Shown: positions 1 through 12,281, numbered from the stretch's first letter. The stretch is DNA of 64,000 bases from Straminergon stramineum (GCA_963920665.1 OY987266.1:6639001-6703000); one strand, 5' to 3'. Made by a program: numbers and translations. Notes: generated by a model from the sequence alone, not told the origin.

Positions 1-1925
1 GCGCTACTTCTTGACCAAAATTAGGGTTTCTTTTGCGCAAGGTCTAAGGGTGAGGCTCCGTTTCATTCGTGCAGTGAGGACTGATGTTATTTTCTCTGTG
101 GTCACTTGGGAATATTGTTATACATGCATGTCTATTTCTGAAAACTGCAGTACATTTCGTCCAGCGGAAATTTTGTCGATTGTATCTTCTGGCGAGTGTT
201 TTTCTTCTTATTGGTATTCTTACTTATGTCTTGACCACCGTATTATTGACGTGGAGATTTTTCTGACATGAAGTCGCTGTTTACGATTGTAGAGCTATGA
301 GGTGGGGGATATCAAGGAGAGGGAAATTTATGATCATGTCTTTAAGAACGTTTTTAAGGGGCGTCTGACTTTCAAGCATCTTGTGAAAGGCGTTGAAATG
401 ACGCCTACATTTGCGAGTCAAGGGGAGATGTTACTTATTCGTTCCCTTCCGCGGCCTAGTCCAAGGTAGACATGATTCATAGGATTTTTTGTATTTCCTT
501 TTATCTTGTGAATTTGTTTCACTTTGCACCAGTGGTAATCAATTTTTCATGCTGTATCACTTGTGTGAGTCTTATACAAGGATTTTGCATCTCGGAATCT
601 TTTTGTGGTTTATTTGGATCTGAGTCGTAAGAATTCCTTCAATTGAACTTCATGATGAATCTCTGCAGATCAGTGTTTGTTGGCGATGTGGTGATGCTGA
701 AGGATCCGCAAAATGCAGAAACTAAATTAGTAAGAAGAGTTGCAGCATTAGAAGGAGAAGATATGGTTTCGTCAAACGCTGAAGATGAGCCTTTCCAACT
801 CGCCTCTGGAACGTGCTGGGTGCTATGTGACAATGAGAGCTTAAGTCCCAAGGTACCGGTATGGATATATTTACCGTACTCTTCACCACGCGGAGTATGG
901 ATTTCCAAAAGCTTGCTTCATAAACTTTGCTTCAGCTTGCGTACCTGTGCGAAATTCGTAGTCACATCGCAGATTTGGTGTCATGTTTTAGGGTTTAGGT
1001 TACCACATGGAACACTGGTTTTCTCTTAACTCTGGATACATGCACAGGAAGCATGAATGTAGACATGAGTCTATACGCATTTTAGTATTAAATTAAATGC
1101 AGTATAGATTGGAGCATCATAAGAAATTTCATGCGTCGATATGTTCTACTATCTCGGAAAGCAGATTATTTGCTACCGTCTGGGGGTGTATACTGAAAGT
1201 GGGCACGACAGTACACAGAAAACCATCTGAATGCGTCTTTTTTGCTTGCAGGAAAGCAGGGACAGTCGGAGCTTTGGTCCCTTGCCCTTAAGTAATATAG
1301 TCGGGAGAGCGATTTATGGCAGTCGCTCTCCAGTTGACCATGGTTTTGTGGTGAACAGGTAAATGAGCACTTTTTCCTACTCCCTCCGTCCCGAAATAAT
1401 TGTCTACAATATTTTGTTGAGCCAATTTCATTGACCATACTGTGAAAAACATAATTAAGAAAGGTTCCAAATTTTATATCACTAGAATCAGTGAAGAACT
1501 GTGCATGTGTTCATTGCAACCTAAATAAAATTAGCCACAAGGAAGTATTTTTTTGACTTACTCAAGACAATCTTAAAAAGACATGACATTCAAAGTCGAC
1601 AATCATTTCGGGACGGAAGTAGTATTTTTTGTAGCCATTTGTATTTGACGCTGCAGAAACTTGCATGGTGTCAAGAGCAATCGTTTTTTTGACGAGAGAC
1701 CTTAGTTACGTTTCGCTGATGTCTTCCCTCAAGTAGCTTGTAGGATGAGACCCACTTTGCAGAAACTTAAAGCAAATCCTGAGTAGGCATTTCCTGGAAT
1801 GCATATCAATCTGTATACTGACGAACTACTTCCTCTTGCATTATCGCAGTGATGATGCTATGCATGCTGATTCACCAGTTTTGGCGGTTGAACTTGATGT
1901 CGAAGATATGACAAGCGAAAAGTAA
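1..1925 (+). CDS. S26 signal peptidase / mitochondrial inner-membrane-protease-like protein, 5' end outside window
   Basis: The coding model is join(<1..49, 293..465, 669..852, 1252..1358, 1850..1925), stop TAA at 1923-1925. All introns are GT-AG and the phases agree. In order, the exons read RYFLTKIRVSFAQGLR, SYEVGDIKEREIYDHVF..GVEMTPTF, SVFVGDVVMLKDP..LVRRVAALEGED..CWVLCDNE, ESRDSRSFGPLPLSNIVGRAIY, and ..VLAVELDVEDMTSEK. This order of blocks (GDVV, RVAALEG, DSRSFGP, IVGR) is that of the S26 family (bacterial signal peptidase I, mitochondrial IMP1/IMP2). It fits best, from memory, a plant subgroup typified by Arabidopsis At2g31140/At1g06200. The serine expected just before the Met of GxSMxPT is Glu (GVEM), and the lysine expected in the KRV box is Arg (RRV). 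A catalytically dead relative is therefore inferred. The N-terminal Met lies before the window. A 243-bp MITE sits in the fourth intron. Confidence 0.85.
1380..1622. mobile_element. Stowaway-like MITE in intron 4 of the S26-like gene
   Basis: The left end CTCCCTCCGTCCCGAAATAA and the right end, read inverted (CTACTTCCGTCCCGAAATGA), are near-identical terminal inverted repeats of about 25 bp. Both ends are flanked by TA (1378-1379 and 1623-1624), the Tc1/mariner (Stowaway) target duplication. The CTCCCTCCGTCCC end is a widespread plant Stowaway signature. The 243 bp element carries no coding sequence and lies within an intron, away from the splice sites. Confidence 0.9.
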
Positions 1926-3757
1926 TTTGGCAACCGATGACGGAGATTTATCACTGCTGATATATTTTTGGAGATCTGTTGTTTCAAGTCTATGCAGACC
2001 CGGAGATCAGAAGTTTCAATTATGAAGGTACTTTGTATTGTAGGAGTAGAGTACAAGCAATCAACCAATCTCCGGAAGGAAGGCTCTGTGGTTGCTTTGC
2101 TGCCATCAAGTGTGCAGTGACGGTTGTTATCGCAGCCATATCAGCGTATCTCTAGTTGCATATTTATCTTGAAATCAGGTATATAATTGTCACACAATCT
2201 TACTCGTCAGGTGAATATTCAACGAGTTACGACGTAGTGTTTTTCCTACGTTTATTGTCACCACATATACCTGGATTCAACTCATCATTTAATGCTTGAT
2301 AATGTGTGCGTTTTTGCTTGAATTTTGTAACCGTTCTTTGAGAGTAGTACGTGCTGGGTTTTGGAGTAGGGTTCAACTTAAGTTACCTGGTACGTGCATC
2401 ACTTTTTTAGTCCTCACAGGAGCCATGGGCAATCATTTTGGGTATACGATATGAGGTGTCACTATTTTGACTCGGTCAATACTTTAGAATCAGTGATGCT
2501 GTTATTTTGGAGGGCATTCTGGCGGTTGTATATGACTCGAAAGTGAAGTCTTACTCATGTTTTATTTCGGCTGCTAGATATCTTTGCGAGACTCTCTTTG
2601 ACAGCACGCATTTGAGTTTTAGTTGATTTTTAGGAATGTTCATGAGCGGGGCAGTTCATAAAATTGCCTACAAGGTCTTCTATGAAGTTGTTGATTGGAT
2701 CCTTGATGGGACCTACATATCGTACATCCTAACCAGATGTGAGGACGGAACTCGTAGGACAGTTGAAATTTGACTATTTTTACTTTCTAGTACTCTGTAG
2801 GAGTTTACTTCGTAGGAGTATGATTTTTAATTTGGAAACTTATTTATTCTTGTTATCGGTATTGTATTTGTTGGAAAGTAGGTTACCGTTTGCAGATTTT
2901 AAGTGTGGTGGCTTGATTTGAATCGAACCGAACTCTTGTAGGGTTAAGCACCGAGGATCAGTCAGAAGAGATTTCTCTTGAATATTTGAGAATGGACCAG
3001 GGCAAAACGTAATTGGAGGATGTAATTGGAAGTTTTGAATTAATTGAAAGTTTATCCTAGGCATCTAAAGAGAGATAATACCTTTGCACTATGGGGAGGA
3101 CCACATCAGAAAAGTTGGGCCAGATTATTTTTGTGCCATTTTGACACCAAAGGCTGCATACAGGTCATTCTGGCATCATTTTATCCATACTAGGTTGGTA
3201 TGGAGGTTGGCACCAAATTAACTTAATTGCATTTCAATGCACCATTGTGGCACCATGTTCTCATGCCTTGAAGCTCTTGATGCATTGCTTGGTAATGCAA
3301 TGTTATGTCCAAATTGAAAAGTACACTAAGAGATTCCTTAGCACTTCAATCCAATAATGTTGTCAAGGACAAAATGTGTTTAATAAAAGACTTTTATAGG
3401 ATTCTTTTAGAAACAAAAGAATGTTCCTATTTGTCTAGTTTAAGGATTGTCTTTCTATAAAAAGCTCCTTTTCCATTGTCATCATATTCATATGACTTTT
3501 GGTGTTGAACTTTAATACTGCACTAGATGTGACTTTTATATGGTGTATAATTTCCACTTTTTGCAATTGTAAATTTAAAAAAGTTATTGAAATTTTAAAG
3601 CATATGGAGTTCATTTGAATATCTCATCTAATGTGGTATTAAATTGAAAGTTATATCAATGTCATATGACAATAACAAAGGGGATTTTTTTAGATGTTGG
3701 TTGAGTACATTGATTTGTCTTATTTGTGCATGTTCCAAAACAAATTGACATGCAATA
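1926..3757. other. 3' flank of S26-like gene and unassigned intergenic DNA
   Basis: The 3' UTR of the first gene probably runs a few hundred bases past the stop codon, but no clear polyadenylation signal was chosen. The rest is AT-rich, with only short chance ORFs. No terminal repeats, RNA gene or protein similarity were recognised. Confidence 0.4.
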
Positions 3758-4337
3758 CTCCCTTTATCTTAAAACATTGATGTTGGACAAAATGTCTACA
3801 ATTAAGGTTGAAAAGAAGATTATTTCAACTTGTTTCACTCTTAAGTTGGTATCAATGCACTCCTATCATTCTAGAACTTTGAGTTTTGTAGCCCTTTTCA
3901 AAATGCAATTTTAAAGACTAAAAAATAGAATTTCTTGGGCATTTTCAAAGAGCACTAGTAGGCATTTAATTCTTAAATGTGAGGTTGTCATTTTTTAGGT
4001 AGATAGTATGGGCCATGGGCCAAGGGCCACATAGGGACCTTTGTTCCACCTCCTAGAAAGGCCAATAGATTCATCTCCCTCAATCACGCAAGACTCAAGA
4101 AGATGCACAAAACAAGAATGAATAGTATTGATTGATACCTTTAGTCAATTTATTTGTCTTTCCCTTGATGATTGCACGGATGGAGGGGGAACTAATATCC
4201 AAAGTTGCTTTGTCAATCCCAGATAACAATTGAAAGCCAAATTTGACCAATTTGCAATGTGACAACATACAACTAGAATATCATTTTTAAACATAAAAAT
4301 AAAGGCAAACAAGAATATCATTTTAGGACAAAGAGAG
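3758..4337. mobile_element. Diverged Stowaway-like element
   Basis: The left end CTCCCTTTATCTTAAAACAT is mirrored at the right by CTCTCTTTGTCCTAAAATGA (inverted reading). TA lies outside each end, at 3756-3757 and 4338-4339. At 580 bp it is long for Stowaway. The arms match only imperfectly, so it is older than the copy at 1380-1622. No coding capacity. Confidence 0.6.
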
Positions 4338-4367
4338 TATAACTTTTTACAAGGGATGAATCCATTG

Positions 4368-5547
4368 CAACGGTGCTATTTTGTGAGCCTGTGAGCATGA
4401 GCCTTTGAGCATTGAGTAGGGATTATGTGAGCGTTGAGCTCAAAAATTTGAAAAACATTAGAAACTTATTAATATTTCAAAAAATAAATTCCATCTTAAA
4501 ATTTGGATCAAAATTTATTATTTGTAGTAAATTTTAGTACCTACTACCGTGGACCTATTACCATGGGTATATATAATTCAAATGAAAATTCTAATTTTGA
4601 ATCTTATCTGGTAGTATACATTATGAAGATGAAGAATCCAATTGATATGAAAGATAAATGGAGATGAAAATAAGTTTGCTTAGAATATTGGTTGATCATT
4701 ATCCTATAAGAACATGGACCCTCCTGAGATCAATGGGAACACACCAATAATTTTTTCTTGATGTGCTATTATTGAATTTTTTTAGATTTTTAAAAAAATT
4801 GTTGATAATATTTCATTACATGTGTCAGAAGAACTTAGCCTCACCAAGTTTCATTTTTGTTGATCACTATCCTATAGTAGCATGGATCTTCCTAGGACCG
4901 CTAGGGGTAGTATCTTTGCTTACATCTTAATGTGTTGATAATTAGACTTGTTAACATTTTAGAAAAATATTGTTTAGATTGTTAAGATTTTAAGAAAATA
5001 TTTGGTTGATAGGGATTATTTGTGTAAGGAATGAACTTAGTTTTACCCTAATGTTGATTAGTTGATCATCGTCTTCTTGTAGAACCTTTTGGGCATCAAA
5101 CTCTTCTATCTTGATCAAATTGTTATTTGATTGATCACTCCCCTCTTAGTTCTTGGTACCTCTTGGCGCTGAGGGGAGCCACCCTCCCAAGGAAAATTTT
5201 GAAATTTTTTTTTTTTTTTTTTTTTTTTCAAAATTCATGATAGGAGGGCTCCCCTCGGTGCCGAGGGGTACCAAGTAGCAAGAGGGGAGTGATCATAAAA
5301 AACTAATTTTCAATGGAACAACCATATTTGATTTCAAAATAATCCTAATTAATTGTTAGTTTTTTTCTTCTTAAAATCTAGTGAAGTCCAAAGAATGGCA
5401 CATCAAGGTTGTTCAAGGGACCATGGTAATAGGTTCACAGTAATAAGTATTAATAAAATTTATTAAAAATAGGAAATTTGAACCAAAATTTTAGATGGAA
5501 TCTCTAAAAAGTTGTATGCTCACAGGCTCACAAAATAGCAACCCTGG
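4368..5547. mobile_element. Mutator-like foldback element, copy 1, with 9-bp target duplication
   Basis: The 9-bp direct repeat AATCCATTG occurs at 4359-4367 and 5548-5556. Just inside, both termini share GCTATTTTGTGAGCCTGTGA in inverted orientation. The middle is a second large inverted repeat, about 5143-5190 against 5245-5292 (arms with GATCACTCCCCTC and ACCCTCC), around a T-run loop near 5203-5228. The left half carries repeated units (GTTGATCAYTATCCTATA near 4690 and 4860). A 9-bp duplication with long subterminal repeats is typical of Mutator-like elements. No transposase ORF is present. Confidence 0.75.
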
Positions 5548-5556
5548 AATCCATTG

Positions 5557-5990
5557 TATGTGTACTTGTGCTATTTGTGTTGAAAAATCTTTACAAATAT
5601 TATTTTATAACTATATACAATTTTACCTTTTTACCTTTTTAGAGTTGAAATCACTTATCTTCTAGAAGTCAAATAATTTCTAGATGTTTTTGAGAAGACT
5701 TGAATTTGTTGATATTTTTAAAGAAAGTGTGAAGAAATTTCATATCAAATACAAACATGCTTAAAAATTATAAAAATTCACTAAAGGTGTATATTATAGT
5801 GTAGAATATCAAGATGAGAACATTTTTTTCATATCATTCTAAATTTGAAAATTAGTTCTAGACTCTTTATCTATAAACTTGTTATGGTAAATACAATTTG
5901 TTATATAATCTTGACACATTGTCATCCCTATAGATGGTCAAATTCTCATCCATTCATTTATTCAATCCAAACTACATTGGATGCATTTGG
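5557..5990 (-). repeat. Partial copy of dispersed repeat J
   Basis: The segment around 5740-5930 (GTATATTATAGTGTAGAATA and flanks) resembles blocks near 48300-48420, and in the opposite orientation 24220-24480 and 51900-52130. It is an incomplete, decayed copy. No ends were identified. Confidence 0.45.
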
Positions 5991-6639
5991 TAAATTACCC
6001 AATCTTTAGTTGAAAAAGAACTCTCGGAATTATGTCCCTCTTTTGGAAATAAATATTGTTCTTCTTTTGGAGAAGAATGTATTGCAATGTACAATGGAAT
6101 GTATTATCGAAGTTAATTAATTAAATTACTTGGATAAGTGATTATAGTTAGTAAAAAAATAATTCTAAAAATAGATTCCAAAATTTTTGGAAATGAATTT
6201 ACTAAAATAGATCAAATTTGTATGGACAAATAAGGAATATTGTAAAATATTGGAAGAATATTTATTGTTTTCAATATATTAACCCCAAAATTTCTTTCAT
6301 ATATAGAGGCCCAAAATTACTCCAAAATACTAGTCTTCAAAGCAAGGCTAAAATATTCAACTATATTTGTTTTTAACAAATCAAACTTTAGGATCTTTTA
6401 GTGAACTTATTAGAGTGCACCCTCCTAAAATTTCAAATTAAGAAACCCTTCCAATTGCAAGATCATGATGCTTGGATTCAAAACAAAGTATTTTCAACTC
6501 TTTCTAATGATTAGGTTTCATCCAAGTTCAAACTTTTATGCCAAAATGTGGAGATCCTACAACTTGCAACTCTCTGTAATATAGTGAAGAAATAAATTGG
6601 GAACACATATTGAGAATTTCAACAAAAAATATTTCATAT

Positions 6640-7207
6640 TCATGCTTAAGAAAATAATAAGTAGAAAGAAATAGAGACTGATTTAAAATACTAAATTGTT
6701 AAGAATTTAGTTATGTAATAATTGAAAAATGCCAATCCTAATGGTTGTAATGTTGTAATAAACAACCTAGATCCTATGATTTTATTTTTTCCAAAAATTT
6801 TTAAAATTGAATTAAATGAAGGACTTCAAAGTTTATTTTATAGTAAAGATTCTATAATTGCAAACTAAAACTCTTCATAACTTTCATTTCATTAATCAAA
6901 ATGGCATGATTTGAAGTTGTATTCACACAATAGAGAGAGAAAAAACACCAATTTTAAATTTTTATTTCTTAAAAAAATGAATGTTTTATAAGATGTTTGC
7001 GTTGCTTAAATTCCAAAAGAACTATATATCATACAATAACTTTTTAACCGTGTAATGAAAAGTTATGAAAATTCTTGCTCTTGAAAGCTACTACTTCACT
7101 GCACATTATGTGAAAATTTCAAGAAAAAGAATAAAAATTCCATTTGTAAGTAGATGACCAAAACGCTATCTTGCCAAAAAAATGCTACTTAGCCCTTTAG
7201 GGGTTGA
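6640..7207 (+). mobile_element. TTAA-type element family B, 5'-truncated copy (B1)
   Basis: Shares internal blocks with 13500-13700, 15840-17337, 28600-29159 and, inverted, 24542-25000: AAATTGTTAAGAATTTAG, AAAATGCCAATCC, and GTTATGAAAATT. The right end CCCTTTAGGGGTTGA is a one-base-off version of the GGGGTTAA terminus. The left part is missing or too diverged to trace. Confidence 0.6.
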
Positions 7208-7429
7208 ATAATTATTCAATAAAGATTGTTGAACCTATCTTCCAAGTACAATAGTGTGAATTTATAAATAGTTCAAGATCTCTTACAATTTCCCTCTCCT
7301 AAGTCCTCATCTACAAAATTCATCCACACATCATGGAGAATTAGAATAAGCTTAAATATCAAAATAGTGGCAGAGCATTTATGGTGTACTCCATTTTGTT
7401 TGCTAATTATGGAACGAGACAAATAAATA

Positions 7430-8890
7430 TACAAATAAATGTAAAGATGGTTGCCAAAAATTCAAAGAATCCATCAATTCAAATATCAATGTCGTTTAAC
7501 CATCTACCATCAAAAAAACATTTGATGGCAAAGTGAAGGAATGGAATTATTGGTAATGAAAATAACATTGGGTGGAGAGATTATTTTTACAATGAAATCC
7601 ATTGTCCATCATGAATCCTCAAAGGGTATGGGATAATTTGAAGATGAGAGCTTGATCCTTCATTATATTTCAAAGTAGAATTCTAGACCTCATTTTGGCA
7701 TAGTAGAATGACTTCTATCAAAAAAACTTGGAAGTATAGTAGTATGCTCTTAAAGCGACCTTTTAAGGGTTGGTTGGCCTTTTCAATGGTTCTTAAATGC
7801 ACGGAATTATTTTTCCTTATTTTTCACTTGAAGAAAAATTGATGTGGATTCTAACCCCCAAGTAGTTTCATATTTTTGGAGCATTTTTGAATTACTTATG
7901 AATTTTCAAAGAATTATGTGGTAGGCACCTATTTGTGATCATAGGCCTTGCAAAAACCACACACATGCACTTTGAAAAAAAATATGGCTTGACCAAAAAC
8001 AAGCACTGCAACATTAAAAAATTAATACACAAAGTTCTTAAATGTAACCACTACTAAACTTAAACGGACCCTAAATTCTTTTAACATTTGTAAGAAGACA
8101 ATTGGGCAATCAAATTTCATCTAGAAAAAAGTAAGTGGACATACCCTAGCTTTGAAATGGACCCTCTCTGACTCTTATTCCCTGCATTGGCAAAGTATGA
8201 ATCATCACTTGACAAATCTTAATTACGCTTAAAAATTTTTGACAATCTATTTCAAAGGGGCCTACTACGTTGTTTGAAGAAGATGGTTGCAATAAGAGTA
8301 TACTACCTTAAGGAAAGTCGGGAAATTAGAATAAATTTCATCTCCAAAAATCCTTTGAGATTTTGATCCTCCAATCTAAAGTTATAGACAAAATTTAGAA
8401 AAGGTGTTTATAAATGTCAAATAAATGTCCCTTCCAACCCTCTCTAAATTTTGTTCATAGCTTTTGATTGGAGGCTCTAAATGTGAAACAAATTTTTGGA
8501 GATGAAATTTAACTTGATTTACCATTTTTTCTTTCTTTCAATTTTTTATAAAAGTTATTCTACTATGCCTTAATGAGAATTGAATTCTACTTCAAACATC
8601 ATTCCTACATTTAATTTTACAATGAGCAGTTAAACTCCTATTAATATTCATATCCCATATAGATTGTTTTACTTCCTACCACCCCATATGTCTATAAAGA
8701 CATTGTCTTCTACTTTCTACACTCAAAAATTGAAATGACTATTGGAATGATGTAAGGTAGGTGTTGAATCCATTTCTCTCAATGAATTAAATGTCAATTT
8801 ATTTAAAGTTCCATTTGAAAGCATTGAAACTTAATATTGTACTTTCATTATTAATTATAGTGCTGAAATTTCAAATTAGGTATGACATTG
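7430..8890. repeat. Dispersed foldback repeat H, copy 1, interrupted by element I
   Basis: The left arm (7430-7730) is the inverted counterpart of the right side of the copy at about 20580-21300. The block 8330-8510 folds on itself: AATTTCATCTCCAAAAATCC pairs with GGAGATGAAATTTAAC across a short loop. A different element (7740-8305) has inserted between arm and hairpin. Non-coding. Confidence 0.6.
7740..8305. mobile_element. MITE family I, copy 1, nested in repeat H
   Basis: The ends TAGTATGCTCTTAAAGCGAC and TAGTATACTCTTATTGCAAC (right end, inverted reading) form imperfect terminal repeats. The 566-bp body is about collinear with 25672-26256, including the blocks GGTAGGCACCTATT and GAAGAAGATGGTTGCAATAA. 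The copies share these limits, which supports a discrete element. Superfamily not assigned. Confidence 0.6.
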
Positions 8891-9321
8891 AATGCCACTT
8901 GCCCTCATAGCTATTGATGGGGGTGTGAAATACTCCACATCATATCATCCAAAGATGATATAATGTGAAATATTTCACATCATTCCATTGGGGGAAAGGC
9001 AAACTTGTTGATTGTTGCTTAATGTTATGTGAGTTTATGTTATTGTTGTGGAGTGCATGAATTGAATTAACTTTCAGGGTTGTACTACAATACTCCTTCA
9101 TTTTGACCCTTAAAGGACACACTAGTGATCGTGGAAATACTCACTCTTAGAACCATGTCACATCATCTACTTCATAAAATCCAAAAATATTCATTGGAAG
9201 TCATACTACTATAGAAGACCTAAGCTTTTCTCACAAAATTCCGAGGATGAATAGTCACAATTTTGTCTTATATAGAGAGATTCTTTGTCATCCATCAAAC
9301 ACAAAATGTCTGTGTTGACAT
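8891..9321. other. Unassigned stretch containing a short palindrome
   Basis: The only structure seen is a foldback at about 8926-8985, where GTGTGAAATACTCCACATCA pairs with TGTGAAATATTTCACATC around CAAA. The remainder is AT-rich without a gene. Confidence 0.4.
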
Positions 9322-10234
9322 TTAACCCCTAAACGCTTCAACGTCCATTTTCTGGATGATGAACAGATTGAAACTTCAATTTCATCCTCCCAACTACTTG
9401 GATGAAAGTTATTTTAATTTGTGAAGATACATTATCAAGTTTTTTTCCTATCTAAGGGTTGGATTTGATGTTACAAGAGTTCATATTTTTCTAAAATTAC
9501 AAATGTGCAAGTATGTCAAGTGGTCAAATTGTATTGACTTTAGTTCAAAAGTGGATTAGCCAAAATGAGGTCATCAATAGGAAGAACATAAAAATTTCAA
9601 AAAATCACCATGTGAAGAGAACCTCATTTCAAATCCATTCCAATAAATTTTACTCAAAAATGATAATATTTTACTTGCAATCGATTAAAATTTTTTTTTA
9701 TTCTTTTAACAAATGAAAACCCATTGCATTAAAAAAACCCAGAGAAGGACAGCCAAGCCAGAGGTTGAACAAATGAAGAGAAATGAGCAGCAAACGTGGA
9801 AACAAAGAAACTAGAGAAAAAGAACGGGGGGACCCCCTATTCCAAATAATGCAAGTGTCAACTCTATGAGCTAGTGTTGGAGAGCAAAGCCAAATTTTAT
9901 CAAACCCCGCCCAACTTTTGTCATAATTTTGAGGTTGGGGCTGTACCCTACGTTGAGTCTTTAGCATCACCATATGCCCTAAGTTGAGAAGGCTGTCTCA
10001 TAAAGCTTGCAATTGAATTTTGAAGGAATTTTGAAATTTCTCTTTCAAAATTTATAAAAAAAGATTGGTGATAGCATTGGTGAATCTAACTATACAGATG
10101 GAATCTACAAATCAAAATCTGCAACTTCTATTTGCATTTCAATTCCAAAATATGCTTCCAAATAGCACCTTATAATGATTTTTCTCAAATCGTCAATTCT
10201 GGAGATGAATCTAGACGTTACGTTTAGGGGTTAA
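9322..10234. mobile_element. TTAA-type element family K, carrying a nested retroposon
   Basis: Begins TTAACCCCTAAACG at 9322 and ends CGTTTAGGGGTTAA at 10234. The inverted match continues inwards (ACGTC) with a short offset. Without the retroposon at 9692-10006 the element would be about 600 bp. TTAA at both limits matches the other families in this window. Confidence 0.75.
9692..10006 (-). mobile_element. 5'-truncated LINE-like retroposon with target duplication
   Basis: Read on the minus strand, it ends with an AATGCAATGGGTTTTCATTT block followed by an A-rich tail (the T-run near 9692-9700 on plus). Flanks CTTGCAATCGA (9673 onwards) and CTTGCAATTGA (10007 onwards) form a near-perfect target duplication. 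GC content is higher than its surroundings. A minus-strand ORF (9698-9973) shows no recognisable domain. Confidence 0.65.
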
Positions 10235-10365
10235 GGGTTAAAGCCTTTAGTTTCTGAGGATTTCAAGTTGATAAAAAAATTAGAGTTCTTAAATTTCATT
10301 TTGTCTTCTAAAATTGTTGAAACTAAAGAGGATCATTTAGTCATTATGAATCAATTTTTTTTAAA

Positions 10366-11012
10366 TTACCCCCTAAATGCCCAAGGCACCAAGATTCTGG
10401 TGTTCCAAAAACTTTGAAGTTAAGTAGAACCCAACCAAATTGCTGTTATTAGTAGATTGTATTTTTGGTGAACTCTTTTTGAAGTCTAGTTTTAGGATAA
10501 AAAAGCCAATCTTAAAAATGAAGGATTATGATTTATCTATTTAAGATTTTGTACAAGGATGCCCATTGCAATCTCGACCTCCTGTAGTGTTGACAGCTCT
10601 TGGAAATGAGACTCAAATACACTAGATCTTGGAGGAAAAATCACATTAGAAATTCATTTAAAAAAAATCGTAGAATAGATTTTGAAAAACTGTAAATTGA
10701 TTGGGGTTGTGAATGTTGAGCCCTATAACCTCATATTTTTTTAGTGACCAACTTTTTAGAGTTGACATGCAAAAAGATAATTGAAACTTTTTCATAGTTT
10801 TAACACCCTCATGATCAAACATTATAATCTTTCAATCCGTAAGTGATATTGTTATGTTTTCTTTTCCTATGTGATCTCTAACATGTCTAGTTTGAATTTG
10901 TACGGTTGCAATTCAAAAGAAATTGGTATAACTTATGAAAATGTTGACTTTTTGTTCAATTTTGAACAAATTTCAAGAAGCTCCAAACAGGCCTTGGGCA
11001 TTTAAGGGTTAA
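10366..11012 (-). mobile_element. TTAA-type element family A, copy 1
   Basis: The left end is TTACCCCCTAAATGCCCAAG, with one base of TTAA changed. The right end is CCTTGGGCATTTAAGGGTTAA (CTTGGGCATTTAAGGGTTAA at the limit). The interior is the reverse complement of 11617-12281, including the GATCAAACATTATAATCTTT block. It is 647 bp and non-coding. Confidence 0.8.
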
Positions 11013-11053
11013 AAGAACCAACTGAAGAGTGTTATGGATTGATAAGCTGGCAC

Positions 11054-11235
11054 TTCTGTTTGGTGACGGTCTCCCTGTGAGCTTCTGGCTCTTTCTGGTT
11101 TGGTTGGTCCTTAGGTTGTCTAAATATTAAAAAAATTGCCGCCGGGGATTTGCTCCCTTGGTTTCTTCTTTGTACTGTTTCCTCTATCAATGGAAATTGT
11201 CCATGTGTTTCAAAAATAAATAAATAAACAAATAA
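11054..11235 (+). mobile_element. Short LINE/SINE 3'-end retroposon with 12-bp target duplication
   Basis: ATAAGCTGGCAC occurs at 11042-11053 and 11236-11247, exactly flanking the insert. The insert ends CAATGGAAATTGTCCATGTG followed by an (AAAT)n-type tail. The same 3' motif occurs in the insert at 23376-23474 (minus strand). A short body, A-rich tail and 12-bp duplication indicate target-primed reverse transcription of a 5'-truncated LINE or a SINE. Confidence 0.8.
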
Positions 11236-11616
11236 ATAAGCTGGCACAAATCCCAACAAAATTCGCAGGTGTCAGATAATTGACAATTTCAATCAAATTC
11301 TAAAACTGAAAGCACAGTAATTCTAATCAACACCTTTTTAAAATTAAATAATACAATTGATGGTAATCAGTACAATAAAACTGGGCGGGACCCCCGCCAC
11401 TCACCTGGCGAATTATTAATAATTTAAGGGTCGTGAAGGAATTGGGGCAATATTCATGCCTGGCAGTCTGGGTCCATTGATGACGCAGGGATATCACATG
11501 TGGTTTGCCACATGGCAACGAGCCACTGGTCCAAACAGTTGGCGAACAATTCCAATATCAGAATCAGAGTGGGGTGAGAGGGTCCGGCCGGCGGGAGTTT
11601 TTAGAGAGAGACCCTT

Positions 11617-12170
11617 TTAACCCCTAAATGCCCAAGGCCTGTTTGGAGCTCCTTGAAATTTGCTCTAAATTGAACATAAAGTCAACATTTTCACAAGTTG
11701 TACCAATTTCTTTTGAATTGTAACCGTACACATTCAAACTAGACATGTTGGAGATCACATAGGAAAAGAAAACATAACAATATCACTTACAGATTGAAAG
11801 ATTATAATGTTTGATCATGAGGGTGTAAAAATTGTGAAAATTTTTCAATTCACTTTTAGCATGTCAAATCTAAAAAGTTGGTCACTAAAAAAAATGAGGT
11901 TATAGGGCCTAGCATGTACAACCCCAATCAATTTACGGTTATTCAAAAGCTATTCTACAATTTTTTTAAATGAATTTCTAATGTGATTTTTCCTCCAAGA
12001 TCTAGTGTATTTGAAGCTCATTTTCAAGAGCCCTCAACACTACAAGAAGTCAAGATTGCAATGGGCATCCTTGCACTAAATCTTCAATAGAAAAATCATA
12101 AGCCTTTATTTTTCAGATCAACTTTTTAATTCTAAGACTAGACTTCAAAAAGAATTCTCCAAAAATATAA

Positions 12171-12204
<34 letters not shown>

Positions 12205-12281
12205 GCAATTTGGTTGGATTTTACTTAACTTCAGAGTTTTCGAAACACCAAAATCTTGTGCCTTGGGCATTTAGGGGTTAA
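11617..12281 (+). mobile_element. TTAA-type element family A, copy 2
   Basis: Starts TTAACCCCTAAATGCCCAAG and ends CTTGGGCATTTAGGGGTTAA, so the terminal inverted repeats are essentially perfect over 20 bp or more. It is 665 bp long and contains an (ACT)n microsatellite. The terminal TTAA (12278-12281) is also the first four bases of the next copy. Confidence 0.9.
12171..12203. repeat. (ACT)n microsatellite
   Basis: About eleven uninterrupted ACT units inside TTAA element A2. The related copies A3 and A4 carry only one or two units at the same site (near 12843 and 46430), so it expanded after insertion. Confidence 0.95.
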
